Of a stretch of 64,000 bases of DNA, positions 37,797 to 46,330 are shown piece after piece. Numbering within the stretch: the first letter of the stretch is position 1; each line of letters opens with the position of its first letter. The DNA is from CAVSVP01 sp963731125 (GTDB lineage Bacteria > Pseudomonadota > Gammaproteobacteria > Competibacterales > Competibacteraceae): positions 930,001 to 994,000 of the forward strand of contig CAVSVP010000007.1 of the NCBI GenBank assembly GCA_963731125.1. The letters are read 5' to 3'. Below the pieces are notes generated by a model. The model was not told the origin of the DNA. It did no database searches and worked only from the letters and a program-made list of their open reading frames with translations. The position numbers and the translations under genes are program-made.

Positions 37797-38036
37797 TATA
37801 AAACTTTTCGAACCTTCATGAAGTTAGGCATGCTATGAGCCCGGCCAAGGATAAATTGCTAGATCTCAGCACGACTTTCCCCATTGAGGAGTGAGTTTAA
37901 CTTGTTGAAAAATAGCAGCTCATTATCTGGGAAAGTATCTTTTCAACGTCACGGTTTGGAGTCGACATGCAGAAAACCTTCGGTTGTCACGTAAGCCTAT
38001 GATTCATCGTTTAGACGATGGGGAAAGTTGAGCTCA

Positions 38037-38126
38037 GAGGCTGTTGGAAAACTCCAGATCGAACGATTTCGGATCATCTTAAATCAATGCATTAGCTTGC
38101 GCGCCAGGGTATTTTCCAACAGCCTC
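38037..38126. mobile_element. MITE-B copy 3 (right arm of the composite)
   Basis: 90 bp, inverted relative to copy 2, same orientation as copy 5. Confidence 0.95.
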
Positions 38127-40484
38127 TTACCCAGACTGCTGTTGGGTTCCACCTCCCGCTCCGTGAACTGCTGTTCCAGCCAGGGGTGCAGGGCGTGCCG
38201 CAGCGGCTCGCTGTGCTGTTGATGGTAGCGCAAGCGGTCTTCGGCACTGAGGCGGCGCGCCCGGCTAAGACGCTCATGTTCGAACACGGCCGCTAACGTC
38301 TCCAGCACGTAACGGCACGGTTCGGGAAACACCGCGGCGATGTCGCTGAATTGGCGCAGCCCGTGGGCTAGGCAAAAACACGCGATCACCTCAGCACGGG
38401 GTGAGGGCTCCAGGTGATTGGCGCTCAACGCATCCGACATCAGGATCAGCTCCCCAGCGTCCGGCTCGCGTAATTGCATCACCGCCCCGGCGTTCTCCCC
38501 GGCGTTGGCGCGGCCGCTAAAGTACCGCCAAATTTCCTGTTCGCCCACCGTCGCCACCACGCCCGTGGTATCCATCCCCCGGCGCTCGCCGGGTTCCGCC
38601 GTGGCGTTCTCTTGGATCAGCGACAACACCCGCACGGGCGTGTCATCTTCATGCAGTCGCTCCGCCTGCGCCGCCTGGTAGACCAGCTCGTTGAACACCG
38701 GCCACGCGCAGCCGGCCACCCGCTCGACCTGATCCCACTGGGTGGCGTCCGCCACCGGTACGCCTACTAGCTGCTGATACCCTTCCAGTCGATAAAATGG
38801 CAGCCCCAGATAATAGCGTCCCAACGCCAGCACCGCCCGCGCCCGGGCACTGTACTTCTCGTCCCCCGCCGTCGCCGGTAACGCCGCCGTCGTCACCTGC
38901 CCACACGCCGAACAGCGTACCTTCTCCAACGCGTAGCAGAGCGCCGTCAAAAAACCATTCCCGTCCAGGCGGATCTCCACCCCGGGCGGCAACCGATATA
39001 ACGTCCCGCGACCACACGCCGGACACCGTTGACCCGCTTGCCAGGCTTCCTCCAGTTGGCACAACACCCGCTCGGCTCCCGGATAGGCATCAGCCGAATG
39101 GCGCCCCTGCCCCGGGCGTTTTCCGCCACCGCGCTTGCGCCGCCCCGCCGCATCGCGCTCCTCTACCTCCGGCGCCGGTTCCGCCGCCGCCGCCGCCGGT
39201 TTATCCGCCGCCGCCACCGCGGCCTCGGGCGCTTGCGGGTCATTGCCCGGCGGTTCCTTCGCCGCCCCCTCGGCCGATGCCGGCGCGGCTCTGCCAAACA
39301 ACAGCCCCCGCAGCCGTTTCATGCGCAGCTTCGCTTCTTGCACCGCAAACAGCAGCCAAAAATACATCTGGATCAGCCGTTCCAGCACCCGGCGGTCCTC
39401 CTCCACCAAATCACTGGCGTGGATCCGCCTAAGCAACGCTTCCCCTTCGGCTTGGGTTAACTTGACCTTCTCCGGCTCTTCCATCACCGTTGATACCCAT
39501 TCGCTAGATCTTCATATGCCAGAACAGGCTCTCTCGTCGTCTAAGGGATGCGCATCTTAAGCAGAAAATTTGGTTTGTCAAGCAGTTTTATCGGAAGGAC
39601 ACGGTTTGCTCGGATAGGCCGGGTTATCCGGCGGCGGCGCCGGGCGCTTGGCCTTGGGTACTCCTTGGCGCTTCAAGTACTTGTCGCGTTTGGCCCACGC
39701 GCTATACGCCGGGTCCGGTTGGCAGAACGCAAAGGCCACCGGGAGGGTGACCACCGTCGTGACCAACACCAGAAACACCACTTCTTGACCCCGCATCGTG
39801 CCCGTCCCTTGTTTATCCTTGAAATAATGCACATAAGGAATCCGCCGCGTCACCTTCGCACGTCGCTTGCCCGTATCGTCCAGTACAGCACCCTTCCCAG
39901 GTGCCAAAGCTCTCCAACACGAGCCTCACACTGCACGACAAGAGCACTCCCCACGCCATCAGTCCCCGAAAATACCACGATAACAGCGCTTCCGAATACC
40001 GCCCTACGCCGGCCCGCACCCACTTCCGCCAGCACACCGATTCTGTCACGATAATCCCCATCAAGCCAAACGACAACCACGCTTGCTGGCCCAGCGTCAA
40101 ACCCGCTTTCGGCTGGTGCGACTCCAGGCTGGCACTCAATTGTTCGACATATGCCTCGACAAACGGTAACGGGTTTCCCATGAGCATCGCTTTCCCCCTC
40201 CACCTCGTGAATCCCTCACGGTTCGTGAATCCCTTATCATTAAGTATGGCCAATCTTGAGAATGATGGAAGAATAAACGTCCTAATATTCTAATTAACTA
40301 ACTTGAACATCGAGGCGTAGGGCCTAAGTTTGATGTAATTCGCTTTTCAGTGATAAGTGATTGATTTTTTATGCTCAAAACTGTCCGAACTATTGTTCTA
40401 GCAATCTTGATATTAAAGTCCGCATCTTACCACCTATCAGTTTTGAGATAAACTAGCGCAACTGAGCCACTATGATCGGTGGGG

Positions 40485-41140
40485 CCAATGGGGAGTGTCA
40501 AAAGACTGGCGGAGGAAGTGGAACGCGGGCTGAAAGAAGCCTTACCGAGGTTGTGTAAAACGGTAGTGAAGAAGCTGTCGCTGGCGGTAGGAGCGATGCG
40601 GGAGGTACGCACGCCGAATACGGCGGAATTAGCGAACGTGTTGCCGTTGGAGACGGAGCGCTAGGACATGCGTGAGCAATGGCTGCGACGGCTGTTAAAG
40701 AATCCGCGGCTGGAAAGCGCGGCGATTCTGGAGCCGGTTGCCCGAGCGGTACTGGCGGAGGCGGCCGCTCACGGTCAGACGGTGCTGCTGAGTCTTGCCC
40801 AAACCGACGTAGGCGATCGGTTTGCGGTATTGCTGCTCAGCGTGCGGGTAGGGGATCGCTCGCTGGCGTTGGCCTGGCGGGTAGAAGCGGGGGCGGCGAA
40901 TATTGGGTTTGCCGGCCAACAGGGGGTGTTGGAGCGCGTCCGAGACGGGTTGCCGGCGGGGGCGGCGGTGATGTTGTTGGCCGATCGGTTTTATCCGTCC
41001 GTGGCGTTGTTTGACTGGCTGCACCGCCACGGTTGGCATTACCGGCTGCGCTTGAAGGACAATCTGAGCGTGGATATCGGCGTCGGTGATGTGCACACGA
41101 CGGGGGCTTTGGCCGCTGGCGTGACCGGTGTTTGTCAAGA
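40485..41140 (+). pseudogene. IS4-like transposase, N-terminal half
   Basis: GSVKRLAEEVERGLKEALPRLCK to LPLETER, a TAG at 40662-40664, then MREQWLRRLLKNPRLES, VLLSLAQTDVGDRFAVLLLSVRVGDRSLALAWRVE (first Asp) and MLLADRFYPSVALFDWLHRHGWHYRLRLKDN (second Asp). The C-terminal half with the Glu is cut off where the IS3 remnant begins. Confidence 0.7.
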
Positions 41141-41156
41141 TAGTTGTCGTCTTTTT

Positions 41157-41639
41157 CTATTCGGTCTGTGGTAGACCGGGAACATGGTCCAGCACCTCAG
41201 CGGCTGGGTTTAGCCACACCTCGGTGACCGGCTTCCAGTTGCGGATGGCGCCCTGCCAGCGCTCGGGGTGACGTGCCCTGGCTTGTTCATAAACCGCCTC
41301 GCGCTGCGCCAAAAGGGCGGCTTCTTGGCCGCTATGGCGTTCGTGAGGGGTCACGAAGCGAATCCGGCTATGGCGATGGTCGTGATTATACCAGGTCACA
41401 AACTGCAGCACCCATGCCCGGGCGGCCTCCAGCGAGGCGAACCCGTGCTCAGGGTAGCCAGGCCGATACTTGCAGGTACGAAAGACGGCCTCGGAGAACG
41501 GGTTGTCGTTGCTCACGCGGGGGCGGCTGTAAGAGGTCACGACCCCGAGGCGGTAAAGCGTCTCCAACCAGGCACTGCCCTTCATGGGACTGCCGTTATC
41601 GGCATGCAGCACCAAGGGCTGATCCAGACCCTGCTCCAC
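41157..41639 (-). pseudogene. IS3-family transposase (OrfB), C-terminal part
   Basis: QPLVLHADNGSPMKGSAWLETLYRLGV holds the second catalytic Asp of the rve domain and SNDNPFSEAVFRTCKYRP the Glu; WYNHDHRHSRIRFVTPHERH is the usual IS3 end. OrfA and the first half of OrfB are missing at the IS21 border (about 41640-41670). Confidence 0.85.
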
Positions 41640-41787
41640 CGTAACCGTTTATCCCCCTCCTCCCGTGGTTTCGGCAAGCCGGCGTGGCCCACTTCGGCAC
41701 TCTCATTTGGCCCACCCCCACGGAATGATGTTTACTGGGTAACGCACCTCCTGCTGCTGGTTGAGTAACGTGGAATAGCCACCGAAG

Positions 41788-41829
41788 CCGTTGCCACCCG
41801 CCAGGTCGGACACCGATGTCCGGCCTGGC
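41788..41829. terminator. large hairpin downstream of istB
   Basis: CCACCCGCCAGG...CGAT...CCTGGCGGGTGG forms a stem of about 19 pairs with one mismatch, 90 bases after istB. It lacks a T run, so it may protect the element from outside transcription. Confidence 0.5.
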
Positions 41830-41921
41830 GGGTGGCTGCCGCCGGCAGGCCAACGTCGCCTGGGACGGGCGCCATGACACCCTGGATGGGTGTCATCATG
41901 ACGCTGGCTATCGCGCTTCAT

Positions 41922-42708
41922 TCACTGCGCCGAAGCCGGATGTGGCCGTTTCTTTCCGGCCAGGGTTCGTTTAAAGCGATAGCTTTCGGTGCCGGTATCG
42001 ATGATATGGGCACGATCCGTGATCCTATCGAGCAGGGCTTTGCACAAGCGCGCACTGGGAAACACCTGCGTCCATTCTGAGAACGGTAAATTGGTGGTAA
42101 TGATAAAGGTGGCTTTCTCAGCGCGTTCGCTAATGACTTGAAACAACAGTTCTGCCCCCACCTGAGCTAACGGCACGTAGCCGACCTCGTCCAGCACAAT
42201 GAGGTCGTAGCGTGTCCAACGCTGGAGCGTGCGACTCAGAACAATGCTGCTGCTGCGCTTCCACTAACTCATTTACCAAACCGGCGGCGGTTACGAAACG
42301 GGCGCGCCGGTTCTGGCGACAAGCCGCCACACAAAGCCCGGTCGCCAGGTGGGTTTTGCCAGTCCCAGCATCCCCGATAAAGATGACCGGCTCGGCCCGC
42401 GCCAGGTAATCACCCGCTGCCAGCGGCTGCAGCTGGGTGGCCGCTAGGGCGGGGTTGGCACTGAAGTCAAATTCCTCCAACGTTTTTAGCCGGGGGAGGC
42501 GGGCTTCCTGTAGCCGCCGGGCAATGGTACGTCGTTCGCGGTCATTGACTTCGGCACCCAGCAATTCGGCCAAGTAGCTCAGGGGGGATTGCTGGGTGCG
42601 CACCGCCTCCTCGGCTAAGCGTTCGCATTGCCCGGCAATGGTGGGCAATCGCAACGCCCGGCAGTGTGCTTCAATCGCCGCTAGCGCCAATGCCGTTGTC
42701 GTCATCAC
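41922..42708 (-). pseudogene. istB: IS21 helper ATPase IstB, frameshifted
   Basis: MMTTTALALAAIEAHCRALRLPTIAGQCERLAEE, Walker A IGDAGTGKTHLATGL and FVTAAGLVNELVEAQQQHC are in one frame. One extra T near 42238 shifts the frame, and LDEVGYVPLAQVGAELLFQVISERAEKATFIITTNLPFSEW (Walker B and sensor 1) follows in the next frame to 41922. Without that base a normal 261-residue AAA+ helper results. Confidence 0.88.
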
Positions 42709-44261
42709 GCCTGCTCCCCATGCGGCACCGGGCCGGTCAGTAACTGATCGTAGCCGGTCACGGTTGGCAGGGGACGCGTCACCACCGGCAACGCCGCCAA
42801 TTCCACCGCCGTTAACGGCACCACCGCTGGGCCGTCAAGCGGTGGGGTACGCAGCAGATATCGCACAGCGCCCGCATCGTGTACGCCACAGGCCAAGGCC
42901 TGCTCAAGCGCCTGCGTCAGGCGCTCATAACCCCACTGGCGACCCTGCTGGAGTAGTTCTATCATCAGCCGGGTACCGGCGGGTTGGCCGTGGCGCTCTA
43001 GCAACCGTGACCAGAAGCGATCATGCACCGCGGTCCAGCGCCCAGCAGCACGCCATTGGGCCAGCGGCGTTGAGCCAGCCAGCGCCCCCGGCTTACGCTC
43101 CAGCACCTCCAGGTAGTGCTCCAGATTAAGCACCTGCTGGCGGCGACCATAACAGCGGGGATGGCAAGCGACTTCGCGCCCCTCGTACCATACCGATACC
43201 GTTGTCGGCCAGACGCGCACGTGGGCTTGACAAGACGGCGACAGCGGCGTCGAATACCAGTTGGTGCGCACTTGCACGCAGCCTTTCCCATCCACGCGGC
43301 AGAACTGGGTTTCACTGATCTCAAAATCCTCCGCCGGCAAGGGCAGTAAAAAAGGTTGCTCTTGCCGCAGACGCTGACCAACGGTAAGCGTCTGCGCATC
43401 AATGACCCGCGCCAAGTCAGCACGACAGCTGTCCAACAGATAACGATTCAATGCCTCAAGGGTGTCCATCTGCGGGAGCGGCACCAGGTGGTTGCGGCGA
43501 AAGTAGCCCACTTCGCCCTCAACACCGCCTTTCTCATGGCCTTGGCCGGGCGTACAAAAGGACGCTTCATATTGCCAATGGGAGCGAAAGGCGATAAACC
43601 GCTCGGTTTCTTCGCGTCGGTAGCCGCGCAACACCTTGCGTACCGCACTGGTCAGGTTATCGTAGCGTAACCGCTTGAATACGCCGCCAAAGTAATGAAA
43701 CGCCCGTTGATGCGCCTCTAAAAATGCTTGTTGCGTCGCATGCGGATAAGCGCAATGAAAACTCGCCCCGCTGGCCATGCTTCGCAAGGAGAAAAACTGT
43801 AACACCTGGCGCTGGCCCGCCAACTCCACGCTCGCTTCATACCAATCCACCTGGGCTTCCACGCCCGGGGCATAGCTTTGCGGAATGCTGACGTCGCTCG
43901 CTAACAGGCCCAGCGCTCGCTTGCGCTCCTGCACGTATTGGCGTACCCGCCGTTCAGAAATCGGATACTGCGGCCATTCCTCGCGCAACCGTGTGTAAAT
44001 CCGGTGGGCCGTGTGGTGTTGCTTACGCGGCGCGTGCCGATCTTGGGCTAACATCGCGTCAATCACGTCCCGCACCGGGGATAACCGCGGGCAGGCGCGG
44101 GGCGAGCGTTTCCGTTGCGGCGGTACCGCACTGGCGAGCGCCTGGCGTACCAGCCGGCGGTGAACCCCAAACTGGCGGGCTACCCCAGCAATGGTGCCTT
44201 CGCCAAACTCATACTCACGTCGGATCTGTTCAAATAATTCCACCTTCTGTCTCCTGTCCAT
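42705..44261 (-). CDS. istA: IS21-family transposase IstA
   Basis: A 518-residue transposase: N-terminal helix-turn-helix (EGTIAGVARQFGVHRRLVRQAL), the rve core with VEAQVDWYEASVEL (Asp), FKRLRYDNLTSAVRKV (Asp) and GHEKGGVEGEVGYFRRN (Glu), and the C-terminal RTNWYSTPLS beta-barrel region. It ends four bases inside the istB start, as in other IS21 elements. It appears intact, but needs IstB. Confidence 0.9.
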   Translation of the reverse strand: MDRRQKVELFEQIRREYEFGEGTIAGVARQFGVHRRLVRQALASAVPPQRKRSPRACPRLSPVRDVIDAMLAQDRHAPRKQHHTAHRIYTRLREEWPQYPISERRVRQYVQERKRALGLLASDVSIPQSYAPGVEAQVDWYEASVELAGQRQVLQFFSLRSMASGASFHCAYPHATQQAFLEAHQRAFHYFGGVFKRLRYDNLTSAVRKVLRGYRREETERFIAFRSHWQYEASFCTPGQGHEKGGVEGEVGYFRRNHLVPLPQMDTLEALNRYLLDSCRADLARVIDAQTLTVGQRLRQEQPFLLPLPAEDFEISETQFCRVDGKGCVQVRTNWYSTPLSPSCQAHVRVWPTTVSVWYEGREVACHPRCYGRRQQVLNLEHYLEVLERKPGALAGSTPLAQWRAAGRWTAVHDRFWSRLLERHGQPAGTRLMIELLQQGRQWGYERLTQALEQALACGVHDAGAVRYLLRTPPLDGPAVVPLTAVELAALPVVTRPLPTVTGYDQLLTGPVPHGEQA

Positions 44262-44466
44262 CGCTTATTCCCCCGTTGGTTAAATTTACCGAGAGAATAA
44301 GCGGGATTAGCTCTTAGGTGGGCCAATTTACATTGCCGAAATGGGCCAATACAGATTACCGAAATCATCCCGGCTCAGGCCAGGCTGGTAGGTAAGCCGA
44401 GGTCGTCAAGAGCGGTACGATGGGCTATACGCAAGCCCATGATAGAAGAACTTTTATATTGAGCCT

Positions 44467-46092
44467 GTGCACTTAAGCGATTTTGATCTTGAGCAACTGG
44501 ATGAGGCAAGGCTGTCGGAACTGACGGCCTCGCCGAAGGAGACGTTGCTGAAGAACGCGGTAGCGGACCTGAAAGAGGCACGCGAGCGGCTGAAAGCCAA
44601 TTCGCGCACGAGCTCACGGCCACCGAGCAGCGACGCGCCGTGGTCTGGTAGCAAGACGGAGACGCCGCCCGAGGCGGAGGCCGAGGTGAAGGCGAGCGCC
44701 GGGGAGGCGGAGGAGGTAGCGGAGGCAGCGGAAGCCGCAGACGGGGAGCCAGAGGCGCGGGATGACTCAGCGGCGAAGGCTGACGGAGCCCCCCAGCCGG
44801 AGCCTCCATCCACGCCAGCCCAGCGCCCTGGGCGGCGCTGGGGTAGCCCCGGTCACAGCCGTACCCAAGAGCTGGCGATCACGGCAACGATAGGGCATGC
44901 GCCAGCGCGCTGTGCGCTGTGTGATGGGGCCTTCGCGGATCAGCCGTTTCGGGCATGCACGGGGCGGTATGTGCTGGATCTGGAGCCGCTGGGGGAGCCT
45001 GGGTTGCTGGGATTGCAGTGGCGCCATGACAAACATCTGTACGGCGAGCGGCGGTGCCCGTGCGGGCACGTGACGCGCACCGCGCCGGGGCGTTGCGCGG
45101 CGGAGCCGGGTTGGCAGGTAAGCCTCAGTGAATGGCATCTGATTGGGCCGCAGCTCGCGAGTCTCATCGTGTGTCTGGCGCAGCGGATGCGGCTGTCGCG
45201 GGGTAAGATCCAGGAATTTTTGCGGGACTGGCTGGGGGTGTCGCTTAGCACGGCGGTCATTAGCCAGTGCCTGCACGAGGCTGGGCGGGCGGTCGAGCCG
45301 CTGGAAGAGCCGCTGCTTGAGGAACTCCGCCAGGCCACCCTGGCTTATGCCGATGAGACGCCCTGGAAAGAGGCGGGGCAGTTGCTGTGGTTGTGGACGA
45401 TCAGCACCGCGACGGTCTGTCTGGATGTGATCGGCGACCGTGGCAAGGCGATCCTGGCCAACGTGTTCGGCGGGCGCGTTGCGGGGTGGCTGATGAGCGA
45501 TGGCTACGGTGCCTATCGGGACTTCGCCCATCGGCTACGCGGCTGGGCGCACCTGCTGCGCAAGGCGCGGGGGCTGCAAGCCAGCCTCAGCGGATCAGCC
45601 CGGGACTTCGGCCAAGCGACCCGGGCGTTAATGATGGATGCCATGGAGGCGGTCTATGCGGCGCGCGAGGGACCGCCGCTCGATCTGAGCGTTCCCTTTC
45701 CGCAACGCCTGGAGACTTTTCGGCTCCGATGCGAGCAGCATCGTGACGCCAGCCATGAGAAGACGCGCGCCTTGGCGCGGGAGTTTCTCAATGACTGGGC
45801 AGCGATCTGGACGGTGCTGGCCCATCCCCACCTGCCGCTGACCAACAACGAGGCCGAGAGACTGTTGCGCCACTGGGTGATCCTGCGTCGTACCAGCCAC
45901 GGCACGCGTACCGCGCAAGGTTCTCGCGCCTTGGCACTGCTGGCCAGCGTCATTGAGACCTGCCGCAAACGCGACGTCTTGCCATGGCCTTATTTGGCGC
46001 AGGTGATCGCCGAACGGCGCAAAGGCTACCCCGCCCCACCGTTACCTGCCGCCAACATAGCCGAATGCCACATTTCCCAGGGAGGGGGCTAA
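44467..46092 (+). CDS. IS66-family transposase, single-gene (ISBst12-like) type
   Basis: A 541-residue TnpC-like transposase starting at GTG 44467. A coiled-coil start (LLKNAVADLKEARERLKANSRTSSRPPSSD) is followed by an Ala/Glu-rich linker, a zinc motif (CALCDGAF...CPCGHV), TLAYADETPWKEAGQLLWLW (Asp), LMSDGYGAYRDF (Asp) and PLTNNEAERLLRHWVILRRTS (Glu). TnpA and TnpB are absent, as in the ISBst12 subgroup. The left end may be near GTAAGCCGAGGTCGTC (44392); the matching right end was not found, so the element is probably truncated. Confidence 0.85.
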   Translation: MHLSDFDLEQLDEARLSELTASPKETLLKNAVADLKEARERLKANSRTSSRPPSSDAPWSGSKTETPPEAEAEVKASAGEAEEVAEAAEAADGEPEARDDSAAKADGAPQPEPPSTPAQRPGRRWGSPGHSRTQELAITATIGHAPARCALCDGAFADQPFRACTGRYVLDLEPLGEPGLLGLQWRHDKHLYGERRCPCGHVTRTAPGRCAAEPGWQVSLSEWHLIGPQLASLIVCLAQRMRLSRGKIQEFLRDWLGVSLSTAVISQCLHEAGRAVEPLEEPLLEELRQATLAYADETPWKEAGQLLWLWTISTATVCLDVIGDRGKAILANVFGGRVAGWLMSDGYGAYRDFAHRLRGWAHLLRKARGLQASLSGSARDFGQATRALMMDAMEAVYAAREGPPLDLSVPFPQRLETFRLRCEQHRDASHEKTRALAREFLNDWAAIWTVLAHPHLPLTNNEAERLLRHWVILRRTSHGTRTAQGSRALALLASVIETCRKRDVLPWPYLAQVIAERRKGYPAPPLPAANIAECHISQGGG

Positions 46093-46101
46093 CCGATTAC
46101 A

Positions 46102-46330
46102 CCCCAGCAGCTCGGGATCATAGTCGCCGGCCCAACACGATGTTGCGCAACAACACCCCGAGCGCCACGGCCGGTGGCAGGCGAACACGTCGCGTGCGGG
46201 GCGCGACGTATTCGCCCAGCAAGGCATCCATGTTAAGCTTGTCCAACACGTGCTGCAGCAAGGGTAGCGCGCCCAGTGTCCAGGTTTTCAGCGCAAAGGG
46301 CTCGGCGGGGTTAATGCCAATACCGTTCAA
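46102..46330 (-). pseudogene. IS1634-type (DUF4277) transposase, N-terminal fragment
   Basis: MNGIGINPAEPFALKTWTLGALPLLQHVLDKLNMDALLGEYV and RVRLPPAVALGVLLRNIVLGR is the DUF4277 start of an IS1634-like transposase. It breaks near 46118 and runs into the 3' flank of the IS66-type gene. Its start codon abuts the IS4 element. Confidence 0.75.

Larger units (their letters stand above)
37508..38126. mobile_element. composite element bounded by two inverted MITE-B copies
   Basis: MITE-B copies at 37508-37597 and 38037-38126 lie in opposite orientation around 439 bp of foreign sequence. TTA flanks the outer ends at 37505-37507 and 38127-38129. The inner flanks do not match each other. The unit therefore moved as one piece into tnpC. 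Confidence 0.88.
37189..39487 (-). pseudogene. IS66-family transposase TnpC, interrupted by a MITE-B composite
   Basis: From 39487 the minus strand reads MMEEPEKVKLTQAEGEALL, a Pro/Ala-rich linker, the zinc-binding CQLEEAWQAGQRCPACGRG region, TPVRVLSLIQ (first Asp), LMSDALSANH and CLAHGLRQF, to EVEPNSSLGK. At 38126 a 619-bp insert begins. Beyond it, at 37500, the gene continues ALRYLRAHWTELTQFLRVSGAPLDNHVVERALKLMLRQRKNSWFFATP (catalytic Glu in VVERALK) to 37189. Outer repeats are TTA; removing insert and one TTA gives SLGK-ALRYL. Confidence 0.9.
36338..39602. mobile_element. IS66-family element, nested
   Basis: Imperfect inverted repeats starting GTGTCCTTCCGATAA at both ends, and a perfect 8-bp duplication GGTTTGCT (36330-36337, 39603-39610), the size known for IS66. 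It holds tnpA and tnpB on the plus strand and tnpC on the minus strand. A MITE-B composite interrupts tnpC. Confidence 0.92.
35399..40187 (-). pseudogene. IS4-like transposase in four blocks
   Basis: Start near 40187 (MLMGNPLPFVEAYVEQLSAS), a frameshift at about 39905, then AVLDDTGKRRAKVTRRIPYVHYFKDKQG to NPAYPSKP. After the IS66 element (36338-39602) it resumes QLALRLLEQFAYDHPLVKVKAILADALYGSAEFM to AHTLRWL. After MITE-D it continues VEVAIEDLKVDEGWGQATKQ to the end at 35399. Joins are exact when one copy of each duplication is removed. The YREK-like VEVAIEDLK near the end and the ILADALYG Asp support a DDE fold. Confidence 0.8.
35336..40314 (-). mobile_element. IS4-superfamily element with 5-bp duplication, nested in MITE-C
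   Basis: Inverted repeats CTCGATGTTCAAGTTAG at 35336 and its complement ending at 40314; target duplication GCGTA (35331-35335, 40315-40319). It carries one transposase gene on the minus strand and is itself interrupted by MITE-D and by an IS66 element. I do not recognise the family name. Confidence 0.85.
35261..40395. mobile_element. MITE-C, second copy, split by a nested IS
   Basis: The left 75 bp (35261-35335) and right 81 bp (40315-40395) join through GCGTA to match the intact MITE-C at 30546. Outer duplication TTCTAG at 35255-35260 and 40396-40401. Everything between is younger insertions. Confidence 0.9.
41672..44376 (-). mobile_element. IS21-family element
   Basis: Both ends carry the multiple terminal repeats of IS21: TGGGCCAATTTACATTGCCG and TGGGCCAATACAGATTACCG at 44320-44368, and their inverted relatives (TGGCCCACTTCGGCA, TTTGGCCCACC) at about 41679-41713. 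istA and istB are on the minus strand in the usual overlapping order. Confidence 0.85.

Noticed and set aside
36000..39000. A defence or toxin-antitoxin system among the small frames of the IS-rich parts
   Set aside because: All frames examined were transposase parts, shadows, or MITE read-through; no nuclease, methylase or toxin motif was seen.
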